Shown piece by piece: positions 1 through 8,344 of a stretch of DNA of 45,536 bases. The stretch lies in assembly GCA_017619275.1 (NCBI GenBank), contig JAFZSR010000062.1, forward strand, positions 1-45,536, read 5' to 3'. Every line of letters starts with the position of its first letter. The first letter of the stretch is position 1. Source of the DNA: Prevotella sp. Lineage in GTDB: Bacteria; Bacteroidota; Bacteroidia; Bacteroidales; Bacteroidaceae. The position numbers and the translations under genes were made by a program. The notes below the pieces were generated by a model. The model was not told where the DNA came from. It saw nothing but the letters and a program-made list of their open reading frames with translations, and made no database searches.

Positions 1-57
1 ACGTAGACATCTAACATTCAGGAGTTTAAGACAAGTTTTGGAAGGAGACGTTAAAGG

Positions 58-930
58 ATGAGACAGCTTAAAATTCAAAAAAGTATCACAAACCGTTCGA
101 GTGAGGCACTCGACAAGTACTTAGTTGAAATAGGCCGCGCTCCCCTCATCAGCATCGACGAGGAGATAGAGCTGGCCCAGAAAATCCGTAAGGGTGGACC
201 CGAAGGAGAACGCGCTAAGGACAAGTTGGTGACCGCTAATTTGCGCTTTGTGGTCTCGGTTGCAAAGCAATATCAGCACCAAGGCCTTACACTTACCGAC
301 CTCATCGACGAGGGCAATATTGGCCTCATCAAGGCAGCCCAGAAATTCGACGAGACACGCGGTTTTAAATTCATTTCTTACGCCGTTTGGTGGATTCGCC
401 AGAGCATTCTGCAGGCCATTGCCGAGCAGAGCCGCATAGTGCGTCTGCCACTGAATCAGGTGGGCTCTCTCAACAAAATTAGTCACGAAATCAACAAGTT
501 TGAGCAGGAATACCAGCGTCATCCTTCCGTGAGCGAGCTGGCCGAAGTCACCGACATGGACGAGGAGAAGATTGGACAGTCGATGCAAGCCGACAGTCAC
601 CACGTGAGCATCGACGCCCCCTTCCAGGATGGTGAAGACAACTGCATGCTCGATGTGATGGCCAGTGGCGATGACTCGCGCACCGACCGTCACGTGGATC
701 ATGAGTCGATGGCGCAGGAACTGAACGCCGTGCTGAGCAAGGTGTTGAAAGAGCGCGAGATCACCATCATCCGCGAGTGCTTCGGCATTGGATGCCATGA
801 GAAAGGACTGGAGGAGATTGGCGACCAGCTGGGACTGACTCGCGAGCGTGTCCGCCAGATTCGCGAAAAGAGCATTGCCAAGCTGCGCGATTCGGGCAAT
901 GCACGCATTTTGATGAAATACCTGGGTTGA
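58..930 (+). CDS. rpoD: Primary RNA polymerase sigma factor (sigma-70 family)
   Basis: This is the housekeeping sigma factor that directs RNA polymerase to Bacteroidetes promoters. The protein has the short form typical of Bacteroidetes (290 aa, no long region 1.1). Region 1.2 covers about residues 15-50. Region 2 contains TANLRFVVSVAKQYQ and the -10-recognition stretch FISYAVWWIRQSI. Region 3 follows, and region 4 has a helix-turn-helix, LEEIGDQLGLTRERVRQI. The start is supported by the purine-rich tract just upstream (gttaaaggATG) and by the family N-terminus MRQLKI. trmD follows 13 nt after the stop on the same strand, so the two may be co-transcribed. Nothing looks broken. The identification is very secure, although the boundary between primary and related group-2 sigma factors rests on family resemblance. 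Confidence 0.96.
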   Translation: MRQLKIQKSITNRSSEALDKYLVEIGRAPLISIDEEIELAQKIRKGGPEGERAKDKLVTANLRFVVSVAKQYQHQGLTLTDLIDEGNIGLIKAAQKFDETRGFKFISYAVWWIRQSILQAIAEQSRIVRLPLNQVGSLNKISHEINKFEQEYQRHPSVSELAEVTDMDEEKIGQSMQADSHHVSIDAPFQDGEDNCMLDVMASGDDSRTDRHVDHESMAQELNAVLSKVLKEREITIIRECFGIGCHEKGLEEIGDQLGLTRERVRQIREKSIAKLRDSGNARILMKYLG

Positions 931-943
931 GATTTTTTAGGAG

Positions 944-1621
944 TTGAGAATAGACATCATCACCGTGCTGCCCGAGATGATGGAAGGCTTCGTGCACGAA
1001 AGCATCTTGGCACGGGCCGAAAAGAAAGGGCTGGCACAAATCAGGCTACACAACCTGCGCGACTATACGCTCGATAAGTGGCGGCGCGTAGACGACTACC
1101 CATACGGCGGAAGTGCCGGTATGGTGATGCAGTGTGAGCCTATCGACCGTTGCATCACTGCTCTGAAAGCCGAGCGCGACTACGACGAGGTAATCTTCAC
1201 CTCGCCCGATGGCGAGCAGTTCAACCAGCACGTGGCCAACGAACTGTCGCTGCTCCAAAACATTATCATCCTTTGCGGCCACTATAAGGGCATCGACCAG
1301 CGCGTTCGCGACCATCTCATCACACGCGAAATCAGCATCGGCGACTACGTGCTCACCGGCGGCGAGCTGGCTGCAGCCATCATGGCCGATGCCATCGTCC
1401 GCGTGGTGCCGGGCGTCATCGGCGACGAGCAGAGCGCACTCAGCGATTGTTTCCAGGACGACCTGCTGGCCGCACCCATCTACACCCGCCCTGCCGACTA
1501 CAAGGGCTGGCGCGTGCCCGACATCCTGCTCAGCGGCAACGAAGCCAAGATTCGCAACTGGGAGCTGGAACAGGCCATGGAGCGCACCCGGCGACTCCGC
1601 CCAGATTTGCTGGAAAAATAA
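944..1621 (+). CDS. trmD: tRNA (guanine37-N1)-methyltransferase, TTG start
   Basis: TrmD uses S-adenosylmethionine to methylate N1 of G37 next to the anticodon and so prevents +1 frameshifting. The 225-residue length is normal. The N-terminus [11 protein letters not shown], the knot region with [13 protein letters not shown] and the motif [14 protein letters not shown] are family hallmarks of the SPOUT fold. The start must be the TTG at 944: an in-frame stop lies at 938-940, and the next in-frame ATG would remove the conserved first strand. An AGGAG sequence abuts the TTG directly, which is too close for a normal ribosome binding site, so translation may be coupled to rpoD, whose stop is 13 nt upstream. 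A perfect inverted repeat just beyond the stop probably ends the transcript. Confidence 0.95.
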   Translation: MRIDIITVLPEMMEGFVHESILARAEKKGLAQIRLHNLRDYTLDKWRRVDDYPYGGSAGMVMQCEPIDRCITALKAERDYDEVIFTSPDGEQFNQHVANELSLLQNIIILCGHYKGIDQRVRDHLITREISIGDYVLTGGELAAAIMADAIVRVVPGVIGDEQSALSDCFQDDLLAAPIYTRPADYKGWRVPDILLSGNEAKIRNWELEQAMERTRRLRPDLLEK

Positions 1622-1630
1622 AGTTGCGGT

Positions 1631-1702
1631 CACACAAAAACCACAGAAATCACAGAAGCAAGCTAAAGCTGGGCTTTCTGTGATTTCTGTGGTTTTTGTG
1701 TG
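1631..1702. terminator. Perfect 27-bp inverted repeat, bidirectional terminator
   Basis: The arms at 1631-1657 and 1676-1702 are exact reverse complements over 27 bp and enclose an 18-nt loop. The repeat lies between the convergent ends of trmD (+) and the PP2C phosphatase gene (-). A-rich and T-rich stretches within the arms would give U-rich RNA on either strand, so it can act as a terminator in both directions. The core, CCACAGAAATCACAGAA, is simple and imperfectly repetitive, and the element may be one copy of a dispersed family. Confidence 0.85.
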
Positions 1703-1711
1703 ACTACTTTT

Positions 1712-2584
1712 CTACCCGAAAAGGGAGCGGAGCAGGTGCATGATTTTGGAGCCGCCAGGCTCAGGCTGGTCGTCGGCAAGGACGGAGGCCACGACGATGC
1801 AGATGTTGTCGTCGCCAGGCACGTCGAGGGCAGTACGTATCAGGTCGTCGGCACAGCGTGCCACATCCCCTTCGCTGTTGGCAAGGATTTGGCCTATCTG
1901 CTCGTTCGTGCAATAACCGCAAAGGCCGTCGCTGCACAGCAGGAACATATCGCCAGCTTTGACAGCGCTCACCACGATGTCGGGCTGCACTTCCGAGGCG
2001 AAGTCGCCCAGTCCGCGAGTGATGATATTGTTATCGGGGTGCGTGAAGGCCTGTTCCTCGGTGATTTCGCCTCGGTCTACAAGTTCCTGTACGTAGGAAT
2101 GGTCCTTGGTGAGAGCGTGCAGACCGCCATCGTCGGCATTGTAGCGATAGCAACGGCTGTCGCCACACCATGCCACGTATGCATTCTGGGATGTAATCCA
2201 ACAGAGGACGATAGTGGTGCCCATGCCTGCCGTTTCAGGACTGGCAATCATTCGGCGGTTGATGGCTTCGTCGGCATCCTTCACCGTCTGCGTCAGCAAT
2301 TTGACAGCCGTCTCGTCGCTGCCGAGGGCTTTCGATGCCGCCTCGGTGGTGAACGCATGGCGCACGGTGTCGATGGCCACCGCTGCTGCCACCTCGCCGG
2401 CGTTGAGTCCTCCCATGCCGTCGGCCACCACGAGCAGCGTTCCCAACGAACCAAGGGGGATGTAGCCCTTGGTATGGTCGGCGCTCCAACTGGGTCCGGT
2501 CAAGTCGGGACAGAAGGTATAGGCGTCCTCGTTATTGTCTCGACCACGCCCTACGTCGGTTTTTGCATGGATAGAGATTTTCAT
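1712..2584 (-). CDS. PP2C-type Ser/Thr protein phosphatase (PppA-like)
   Basis: This is a metal-dependent phosphoprotein phosphatase of the PP2C (PPM) family, 290 aa, with no signal peptide and so probably cytosolic. Family motifs appear in order: DVGRGRDNNEDAY (residues 10-22), VVADGMGGLNAGE (52-64) with metal-binding Asp55, GDSRCYRY, DMFLLCSDGLCGY and the C-terminal DNICIVVA. It is the last gene of a leftward run that also holds a Ser/Thr kinase two genes upstream. In proteobacterial T6SS the PpkA kinase and PppA phosphatase act oppositely on an FHA protein. Here an FHA-like domain sits on the vWA-RING protein of the same locus, so the phosphatase may reset that pathway. The catalytic family is secure; the T6SS role is inferred from context. 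Confidence 0.93.
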   Translation of the reverse strand: MKISIHAKTDVGRGRDNNEDAYTFCPDLTGPSWSADHTKGYIPLGSLGTLLVVADGMGGLNAGEVAAAVAIDTVRHAFTTEAASKALGSDETAVKLLTQTVKDADEAINRRMIASPETAGMGTTIVLCWITSQNAYVAWCGDSRCYRYNADDGGLHALTKDHSYVQELVDRGEITEEQAFTHPDNNIITRGLGDFASEVQPDIVVSAVKAGDMFLLCSDGLCGYCTNEQIGQILANSEGDVARCADDLIRTALDVPGDDNICIVVASVLADDQPEPGGSKIMHLLRSLFG

Positions 2585-2617
2585 GAGCTTTAAGTAGAAA
2601 GTGATAAGTTATAAGTA

Positions 2618-4378
2618 TCAGACGCCCAGATGCTTCACTTCTTTCTTCTGCACGGGTTTGGTCTTCATGTGCTCGTTCTGCTTCTTACGCATCTCCACCT
2701 GACTGCCGCTGGATTGGCGCGAGTACATCAGCTCAAAGGTATAGTCCATAGGCGGGACGCCCTCCTCAAGCAGTTGCACCTTGATGGTGTTAAGTCCATC
2801 GCGCAAGCCGTCGACACGCCACTTGTAGCGGGTTTCCGACACTTTCTCCACCATTTCCCACTTCTGTCCTTGGGTGACAAGCTGAATCGTGTATGGATAG
2901 ATGTCCTCACCCACTAGGCGCTCGGCACTGATTTCTGTGGTGAAGTGGAGGCTGCCCTTGGAAATCGACGATTCCCTGATGTCGACGTTATAATAAACAT
3001 AGTGCCAGGCATCGGCCTTGACGGCCATAGGCAACGTGCGCAGCCCCTCATGCTCCACATAAAGAGGATAGCTCAATTCTGTCACCTCATCGCTCGAGAT
3101 GTCGCTGGGCACATTAAGCACACAATCGTATTGCACATAATTACCCACAGAAGTGTTGCGCGTGTCTTTCGAAATCTTGTCGATGTCACATCCGGTGCCA
3201 TCATTCATGAAGATGGTTGTGGCGGCCGAATTGACGTAAGGGGGAATGTCGAGGCGCAACTGCGTATCAAACCGCTTGTGACGGAAAGCAATGGGATTGC
3301 CCTTGTTGAGGCTAAGCTTCAATTGGTCGTTGGGGTGTATGCGCATCAGCCCGTACTTTCCCTTGAACTTCACAAGCGCATCCTCGCCAAAGAGGTGCAC
3401 CACCTCGTCGAACTGGGCAGGCAACAACTCGTGGTCATAACGCCAAAGCGCAAACTTGTCGTCATTGCCTTTCACTCCCTTCAGGGGCGAAGGGGCATCA
3501 ATCGACGGTTGCTTCTTGGCTTTGATGGCACGACGCTGGCCGCCGCTGGTCATGGCCACGGGCTTGAGCATGGCATCCATGCTGATGAGCAAGTCGCCCG
3601 TTGAACCACACCTGGCTCTCAGCAAAGCCGAGTCCTCGTTCTGGGTGAGCCAGTCGCCATCCACCTTGGCTTGGTTTCGCCCTGAGGATTCATCTTCAGC
3701 ATTGGCATAGAGGGGACGCAGCTCCTTGGAGGCAGCATCAAAGTAGTAGAGTTTGTGCTTGATGGAGATAACGGCCTGCCCTTCGTCGCTGACCGACGAG
3801 ATGAAGTCTACATCGTTCTGGTCGACAGACTTACCCTCCAACGTGAGGGCGACGGGCTGTTGCGTTGTGTCGATGAGCTGATAATAAGGATCCTTTTTCT
3901 TGCGCAAGTTTCCGTAGTTAAACACCGAGGCAAAGCCGCAGGAGAAAGGATAAGCCTTCACATAACGGGTGTTGTCGACCTGTCCCGTACCATCCATATA
4001 GTAGAAATAGTAGCCATCATGCACCAGCAGATGACCGTCGTGGTACTTCGGATAGCCCCAGCCCAGTTGCACTTTCTCGTGCTCAATGGGCAAGCCATCG
4101 GCATCGTAGACGCCCGTTATTTTGGCATCGTAGACGGTGGTAGTGACGAAATGGCCGTCGCTATAGGGGAACACCACTTCGGTTGCGGTTGTCGTCAGGA
4201 GCCGACGGCCATCACGACTCCACACAACGGTACAGTTGGCCGAGTCGGCAAAGACGATGTTTGCTCCCACGGGGACTTCAACATTCTCGTAGACTGGGGG
4301 CACCAACCATTGAGCAACCTGCGCCGACGCAGACAGGCCTGTTAAGGCAAGCGTCAATATGACAAGAGTTCGCTTCAT
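2618..4378 (-). CDS. Secreted WG-repeat-like protein of unknown function
   Basis: I do not recognise a named family over the full length. The N-terminus MKRTLVILTLALTGLSASAQ is a clear signal peptide. The rest is rich in beta-strand and aromatic residues, with stretches such as GKYGLMRIHPND, YYFYYMDGTGQVDNTRYV and KFALWRYDHELLP that resemble degenerate WG/KWG repeats. The C-terminal third looks like beta-sandwich domains, and the end is basic. An upstream in-frame ATG at 4390 would add four residues; the signal peptide favours 4378. The gene lies between the kinase and the PP2C gene with short gaps on both sides, so it is probably co-transcribed and acts in the periplasm or at the cell surface. 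It could be a sensor or a structural element of the secretion apparatus, but nothing in the sequence decides this. Confidence 0.75.
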   Translation of the reverse strand: MKRTLVILTLALTGLSASAQVAQWLVPPVYENVEVPVGANIVFADSANCTVVWSRDGRRLLTTTATEVVFPYSDGHFVTTTVYDAKITGVYDADGLPIEHEKVQLGWGYPKYHDGHLLVHDGYYFYYMDGTGQVDNTRYVKAYPFSCGFASVFNYGNLRKKKDPYYQLIDTTQQPVALTLEGKSVDQNDVDFISSVSDEGQAVISIKHKLYYFDAASKELRPLYANAEDESSGRNQAKVDGDWLTQNEDSALLRARCGSTGDLLISMDAMLKPVAMTSGGQRRAIKAKKQPSIDAPSPLKGVKGNDDKFALWRYDHELLPAQFDEVVHLFGEDALVKFKGKYGLMRIHPNDQLKLSLNKGNPIAFRHKRFDTQLRLDIPPYVNSAATTIFMNDGTGCDIDKISKDTRNTSVGNYVQYDCVLNVPSDISSDEVTELSYPLYVEHEGLRTLPMAVKADAWHYVYYNVDIRESSISKGSLHFTTEISAERLVGEDIYPYTIQLVTQGQKWEMVEKVSETRYKWRVDGLRDGLNTIKVQLLEEGVPPMDYTFELMYSRQSSGSQVEMRKKQNEHMKTKPVQKKEVKHLGV

Positions 4379-4399
4379 GATATCATTCATTATCTATTC

Positions 4400-5929
4400 T
4401 CAATTGTTTTTCACTTTCACTCCCAAAGTTGCCAAGCCTTCGTTGACGCGCTCCAGCAGGTTGGCGTCGCCAGCAATCTCGGCCCATTCCTTGGCCAGGT
4501 ACAGGAATTTCTTGGCTTTCTCGGGATGTCGCTGCAAGATGCTATTAGGCACCTCATAGTAGCAAGCCAGGCGATAGGCGGCATCGGCATTGAGGTTGGC
4601 ATAGGCGCTGTCGCGCAGCTCAAGCAGATTGGTGAAGAGTCCCACAGCCATGTTGGTCCATTTGTCGCTCTTGGGCAAGTACTTGCTGTCGCCACTATCG
4701 AAGATGGCGATGTCGAGCAGTTTCTTGCGGGCCACCGAGGCGCTGTCGGAATACCAGCCATAAGTATAGCCCATCTGATAGATGGCGGGGGCATAACCGG
4801 CGCCATTCAGACTGTCCATCAGCACCAATCCGGCCTTGAGCGAGTCGACGTTATCCTGGTTCATCAGTCCTATGGCCTTGGCATAAGCCACTTCGGGCGG
4901 AACGCGCTGTTCCTCCTCGGTAATGATTTGCACCTCGGGCGAGCGCAGGAAATAGGCCAAAGCCCCACCAATCAACAGCGCCACGAGCACACTGATTCCG
5001 ATAATGAGTCCCGTTTTCTTTGGCTTTAGGGGGAATTGATGTGCAGCGGCGGCACGGCTGATGTATTCGGCGGTGGGACGTTTCTCCGGGTCGGGATCCA
5101 TACAGGCATAGATGAGCCGCTGGATGTCGAGTGGCAGACTATCGGGCAGCGAGGGCATAGCCGTCTGCTGCTCCACCTGGGCCCAACCGCCTTCCTCGCC
5201 AAAGGGCACCTTCCCGGTGATAATCTCGTAGAGCGTGGCGCCAAAAGCCCAAATGTCGCCAGGGGCGCTGGGTTCGGCACCCTCATGGTAGCGTTCAGGA
5301 GCCATATAGGCCATGGTGCCGCTGCGTTCCTCGCCTTCGAAACCATCGCTCAGGCTACTGCCGCTTTTGGTGCTGATACCAAAGTCGGTGATGGAATAGT
5401 TGCCATTGTCGTCTATAAGCACGTTGCCCGGCTTGATGTCCTGGTGGATGATAGGCGGCGTAAGGGCGTGCAGATAGGCCAGACCCGAGCTCACATCACC
5501 GATATACTTCCACAGCGTGTCGTTGTCGCCCAGCACCTTTCCGATGAGCCGCTCGGAAGAGCCTTGCTTGCAGAAGGGCAGCACCAGATAGGGTGTCTCC
5601 TGGAAGATGGAGAAATGAGTGGGATGTATCAGATTGGTGTGGTGACAATTGAACACAATCATGTATTCGTCGCGGAAGCGCATCTCACCCTCAATGTCGA
5701 GTGCATTCTGTGGGCGATAGATTTTGAATGCAACGATGAGTCCCAGCTGTTCAATCTCCTCGTCGGTCATGCCCTTCAGGTCGCCCACGGCCGAGGGATC
5801 CTTCACCGTGTTCATGTCGAGCGCCAGCCACACGTCGGCAGTTCCGCCGGCCGAGCTGATAGGACGGATGAGCTTATACTGGTTGTCGATGGGACGGCCA
5901 CTGGCCGCATAAAGTTCAATATCAAGCAT
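4400..5929 (-). CDS. Membrane Ser/Thr protein kinase with TPR/Sel1-like C-terminus
   Basis: This is a Hanks-type (PknB/PpkA-like) kinase of 509 aa. The kinase domain spans about residues 15-290: a glycine-poor loop SSAGGTADVW, the ATP lysine in IVAFKIY (Lys69), the catalytic loop HQDIKPGN (162-169, Asp164), DFG at 182-184, and MAPERY. The loop has HQD in place of the usual HRD, which marks a non-RD-type kinase that may not need activation-loop phosphorylation. One transmembrane helix (about 306-327) follows, then about 180 helical residues with TPR/Sel1-like features on the far side of the membrane. The orientation, cytosolic kinase and periplasmic sensor, is that of PknB and PpkA. A secreted protein and a PP2C phosphatase follow. 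An activating role for T6SS through an FHA target is plausible but unproven. Confidence 0.93.
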   Translation of the reverse strand: MLDIELYAASGRPIDNQYKLIRPISSAGGTADVWLALDMNTVKDPSAVGDLKGMTDEEIEQLGLIVAFKIYRPQNALDIEGEMRFRDEYMIVFNCHHTNLIHPTHFSIFQETPYLVLPFCKQGSSERLIGKVLGDNDTLWKYIGDVSSGLAYLHALTPPIIHQDIKPGNVLIDDNGNYSITDFGISTKSGSSLSDGFEGEERSGTMAYMAPERYHEGAEPSAPGDIWAFGATLYEIITGKVPFGEEGGWAQVEQQTAMPSLPDSLPLDIQRLIYACMDPDPEKRPTAEYISRAAAAHQFPLKPKKTGLIIGISVLVALLIGGALAYFLRSPEVQIITEEEQRVPPEVAYAKAIGLMNQDNVDSLKAGLVLMDSLNGAGYAPAIYQMGYTYGWYSDSASVARKKLLDIAIFDSGDSKYLPKSDKWTNMAVGLFTNLLELRDSAYANLNADAAYRLACYYEVPNSILQRHPEKAKKFLYLAKEWAEIAGDANLLERVNEGLATLGVKVKNN

Positions 5930-5999
5930 GTATTCTAAATTATAAATAGTATATCAAATTATATAACGCACCGCTACGGCGTTTATTGTGGCTTCAATT

Positions 6000-6977
6000 C
6001 TACTTCAGCCTCAACTTGTCGCCCTCGTAGAGTTTCTCACTGGGGTCACGATGGTTCATTTTTGCCAGATTGGCCACCTTGATGCCAAACTGCTGCGACA
6101 CGCCATAGAGGGTGTCATCCTTCTTGGCGTAGTAGAAATCCCTGGCGCCCATGTACTTTTTCTTCTTCTTGTCGAGGAAGATGATGTCGCCCTCCTTGAG
6201 TTCCTCCTCCACCACCACCTCGTTGAACTCCAGCAGCTGATCCTTGGGAATGTCGTACTGCATGGCGATGGAATTGAGTGTGGTGCCAGGGTAGAGGATG
6301 GTGCAGGCCACGTCGTTGATGTCGACCACGAAGCGGGCAACGGCTTCTTTCACGGTTTGTTCCTCTTCCGACTGCTCTTCCTCGTCCATCTGGCACGATT
6401 CGTCGAAGGTGGGTTGGGCGTTCTTCTTGGTATGTGTGACGACGACGGTCTTTCCCGGCCGCAGTTTCACGCCGCCATTGACGGTATATAGTCGATAGGT
6501 ATCGATAAAACCGATGAGTGCCGAAGCGTAGTTCTTCGCTGTGGCATAACCAGCTTTTTGCAGTCCGATGGCCCATCCACGATAGTCGTAGATACTTTTC
6601 GAGAAGAGGCTACGATAACGTGCCGAGTTCTTCAGCACCAGGGAGTGGTCGCGGAACGACTCGGCGGCCGAGGCATACACGCGGAACGAACTCTTCTGCG
6701 GCTCGTCGTCCCAGGCTTTGTAGACGCCACCGCTCCATCCGCCCAGTGCCTTCACGCCGAAGTGATTGTTGGAGTTGCGCGTCAATCCGCTCTTGCCGGC
6801 TCCGCTCTCCAAGATGCCCTGTGCCAACGTGATGGTGGCGGGAATGCCGAATTCGCGCTCTTGGTCGAGGGCAATCTGCTTGTATTTATCTATGTAAGCC
6901 AAGATATCGGCCTGCGACTGGGCACCAACCATCAGGCAGAAGAAGAGTGAAATGAACGTAATGAAGTGTTTCATCAT
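6000..6977 (-). CDS. Exported glucosaminidase (peptidoglycan hydrolase) with LysM domains
   Basis: The protein (325 aa) begins with a signal peptide ending near VGAQSQ and continues with a glucosaminidase domain of the FlgJ/Auto-lysin type at about residues 22-165. Within it, ITLAQGILESGAGKS carries the predicted catalytic Glu, and NNHFGVKA and YRGWAIGLQKAGYATA are family motifs. Two LysM-type segments follow: one around LYPGTTLNSIAMQYDI and one around DDTLYGVSQQFGIKVANLAKMN. The acidic stretch between the domains is a linker. It probably cleaves the glycan backbone of peptidoglycan in the periplasm. It lies 18 bp downstream of the peptidoglycan-binding membrane protein, so the two may work together, for example in opening the wall for the secretion apparatus, or as housekeeping autolysin. 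Confidence 0.9.
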   Translation of the reverse strand: MMKHFITFISLFFCLMVGAQSQADILAYIDKYKQIALDQEREFGIPATITLAQGILESGAGKSGLTRNSNNHFGVKALGGWSGGVYKAWDDEPQKSSFRVYASAAESFRDHSLVLKNSARYRSLFSKSIYDYRGWAIGLQKAGYATAKNYASALIGFIDTYRLYTVNGGVKLRPGKTVVVTHTKKNAQPTFDESCQMDEEEQSEEEQTVKEAVARFVVDINDVACTILYPGTTLNSIAMQYDIPKDQLLEFNEVVVEEELKEGDIIFLDKKKKKYMGARDFYYAKKDDTLYGVSQQFGIKVANLAKMNHRDPSEKLYEGDKLRLK

Positions 6978-6995
6978 AATTACGGGTTCAATATT

Positions 6996-8201
6996 TTAGT
7001 ACTCCCCAGGAACGAGGTCCCATCCAGGGCGATAGACCTCGGCAAACTGGTTTTCGCCGATATACTCGTTGAGGAATCCCACCACAGCATCGCTGAAGCC
7101 CAGCCACTCGTCCAATGATTTAATGCCTTCCAGAATCCACTCGCCCGTACTCTTATTGGTAAAGTAGAGCACAAAGATGTCGGCAATGGCTAGGATGGCG
7201 CCCACGATGGCACCCACCACATTGCCAATGCCAGGCACAGCCGAGCCAGCTGCCGCTCCAATGCCAGCCTTCACAGCCACTCCCACGAGGAAGGCAGCCA
7301 GCTTTTCCACAATCTTTCCTGCAACGGTCGACAAGAAGTCGGCGACGAGGCTCGTCAGAGTGTCGCGCACTTTTTTGTTGTAATCTTTCTCTTCCTCGGT
7401 TGTGGTGGCGGTAAGATACATGATGCTGTAATAGATGAACCTCATGAAATCTTTGGCCCATCCGGCTTTGCCCAGTTTGCCAGCCACGTTCTTCACCTTC
7501 GATTTTGCTGCAGACTCCAAAACTGGTTCAGCCTTTTTGATGGCTTTCTCGGCAGCACTGTCGAACGTCTGCATGAGTTTCTTGGCGCGCGAAGTGGATA
7601 TTTGCTTTACACCTTTGAACCGCTTTCGAATACTTTCTATCTTCTCGCTCACTTTGCTCTTCATGGACTCGCCCAGCTCCAACACTCTTTTGGCGATGAG
7701 GTCGCCACGCTTTGATTCAAGGATGGCATTGAAGGTAGCCATGATGGCGTCCCAGATGGTGGTGAAGAATGTCAGCCAGTCGCGTTGGAACTCCTCGAAT
7801 GATGGATTTTCGTAGGTCTTGGGAAACGACGAAGGCGTATCGGTATAGGCTACTGTTCCGCTCTGGTAGCTCATTTCTTCGGTCGGGCAGGCGTAGGCGG
7901 TGGGTTCGGGTGGGACATACTGCGAGTAAGGCTGTGCAGCGTTGTAGGTCTGCTGGCTCTCGGCATGCTTCATATTGATAAGTGCCTGCGTGTAGGCATC
8001 CATGTTGCCCGTGGGCGAGGCGCCCATCCAAATCTGGAATGCCTTCACCGCGTCGCGAGTCTTGCGTCCATAGGCACCATCGGGTGTCAGCTGGAGCCAA
8101 TTGCCGTGGTAGACCACACGAATGGCGTTCAGCTTTTCCTGAAACATGCGTATCTCGTCGCCCCGCTGAGCGGGTTCGCCGCGCTTGTAGCCATATTCCA
8201 T
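6996..8201 (-). CDS. Peptidoglycan-binding protein with glycine-zipper membrane hairpin; possible T6SS effector
   Basis: Not recognised as a full-length family (401 aa). Residues 13-80 resemble a PG_binding_1 domain, with LTPDGAYGRKTRDAVKAFQ as the core motif. Residues 80-135 are a low-complexity linker. Residues 160-240 are basic and amphipathic. Residues 301-348 form a very hydrophobic, Gly/Ala-rich hairpin, including AVKAGIGAAAGSAVPGIG and GAIVGAILAIADIFVLYF. The C-terminus is short and soluble. There is no N-terminal signal peptide, so export by a standard route is not evident. That combination fits a secreted pore-forming or wall-targeted effector, but a structural membrane anchor of the T6SS is equally possible. 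It is the first gene after a strong Bacteroidetes-type promoter at 8270-8300, about 60 nt downstream of the predicted start of transcription. Confidence 0.65.
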   Translation of the reverse strand: MEYGYKRGEPAQRGDEIRMFQEKLNAIRVVYHGNWLQLTPDGAYGRKTRDAVKAFQIWMGASPTGNMDAYTQALINMKHAESQQTYNAAQPYSQYVPPEPTAYACPTEEMSYQSGTVAYTDTPSSFPKTYENPSFEEFQRDWLTFFTTIWDAIMATFNAILESKRGDLIAKRVLELGESMKSKVSEKIESIRKRFKGVKQISTSRAKKLMQTFDSAAEKAIKKAEPVLESAAKSKVKNVAGKLGKAGWAKDFMRFIYYSIMYLTATTTEEEKDYNKKVRDTLTSLVADFLSTVAGKIVEKLAAFLVGVAVKAGIGAAAGSAVPGIGNVVGAIVGAILAIADIFVLYFTNKSTGEWILEGIKSLDEWLGFSDAVVGFLNEYIGENQFAEVYRPGWDLVPGEY

Positions 8202-8262
8202 CTATCCAGAGTATTTATCGTTCCAATCAATCAGGCGCCATGTTCGCCCAATTATTCGCTAA

Positions 8263-8314
8263 TTTTCGGCAAAGATACAAATAAAAAACCATCCTGCAAA
8301 ACGTTTGCCGAAAA
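8263..8314. repeat. 11-bp inverted repeat around the internal promoter
   Basis: TTTTCGGCAAA at 8263-8273 and TTTGCCGAAAA at 8304-8314 are perfect reverse complements 30 bp apart. The left arm overlaps the -7 box, and the right arm lies just upstream of the -33 box. In DNA this could be an operator. In RNA transcribed from tssF it could fold as a hairpin with a long loop. Confidence 0.6.
8270..8300 (-). promoter_or_regulatory. Bacteroidetes-type promoter of the kinase/phosphatase transcript
   Basis: Read on the minus strand, a -33 box TTTG (8297-8300) and a -7 box TATCTTTG (8270-8277) are separated by 19 nt, a full match to TTTG-N19-TAnnTTTG. It points leftward to the 401-aa gene starting at 8201. 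It therefore separates the genes below 8.2 kb from the T6SS operon ending with tssF at 8345. Confidence 0.78.
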
Positions 8315-8344
8315 AACGAGCAGAGAGGCATGAAGCACCCGTTA

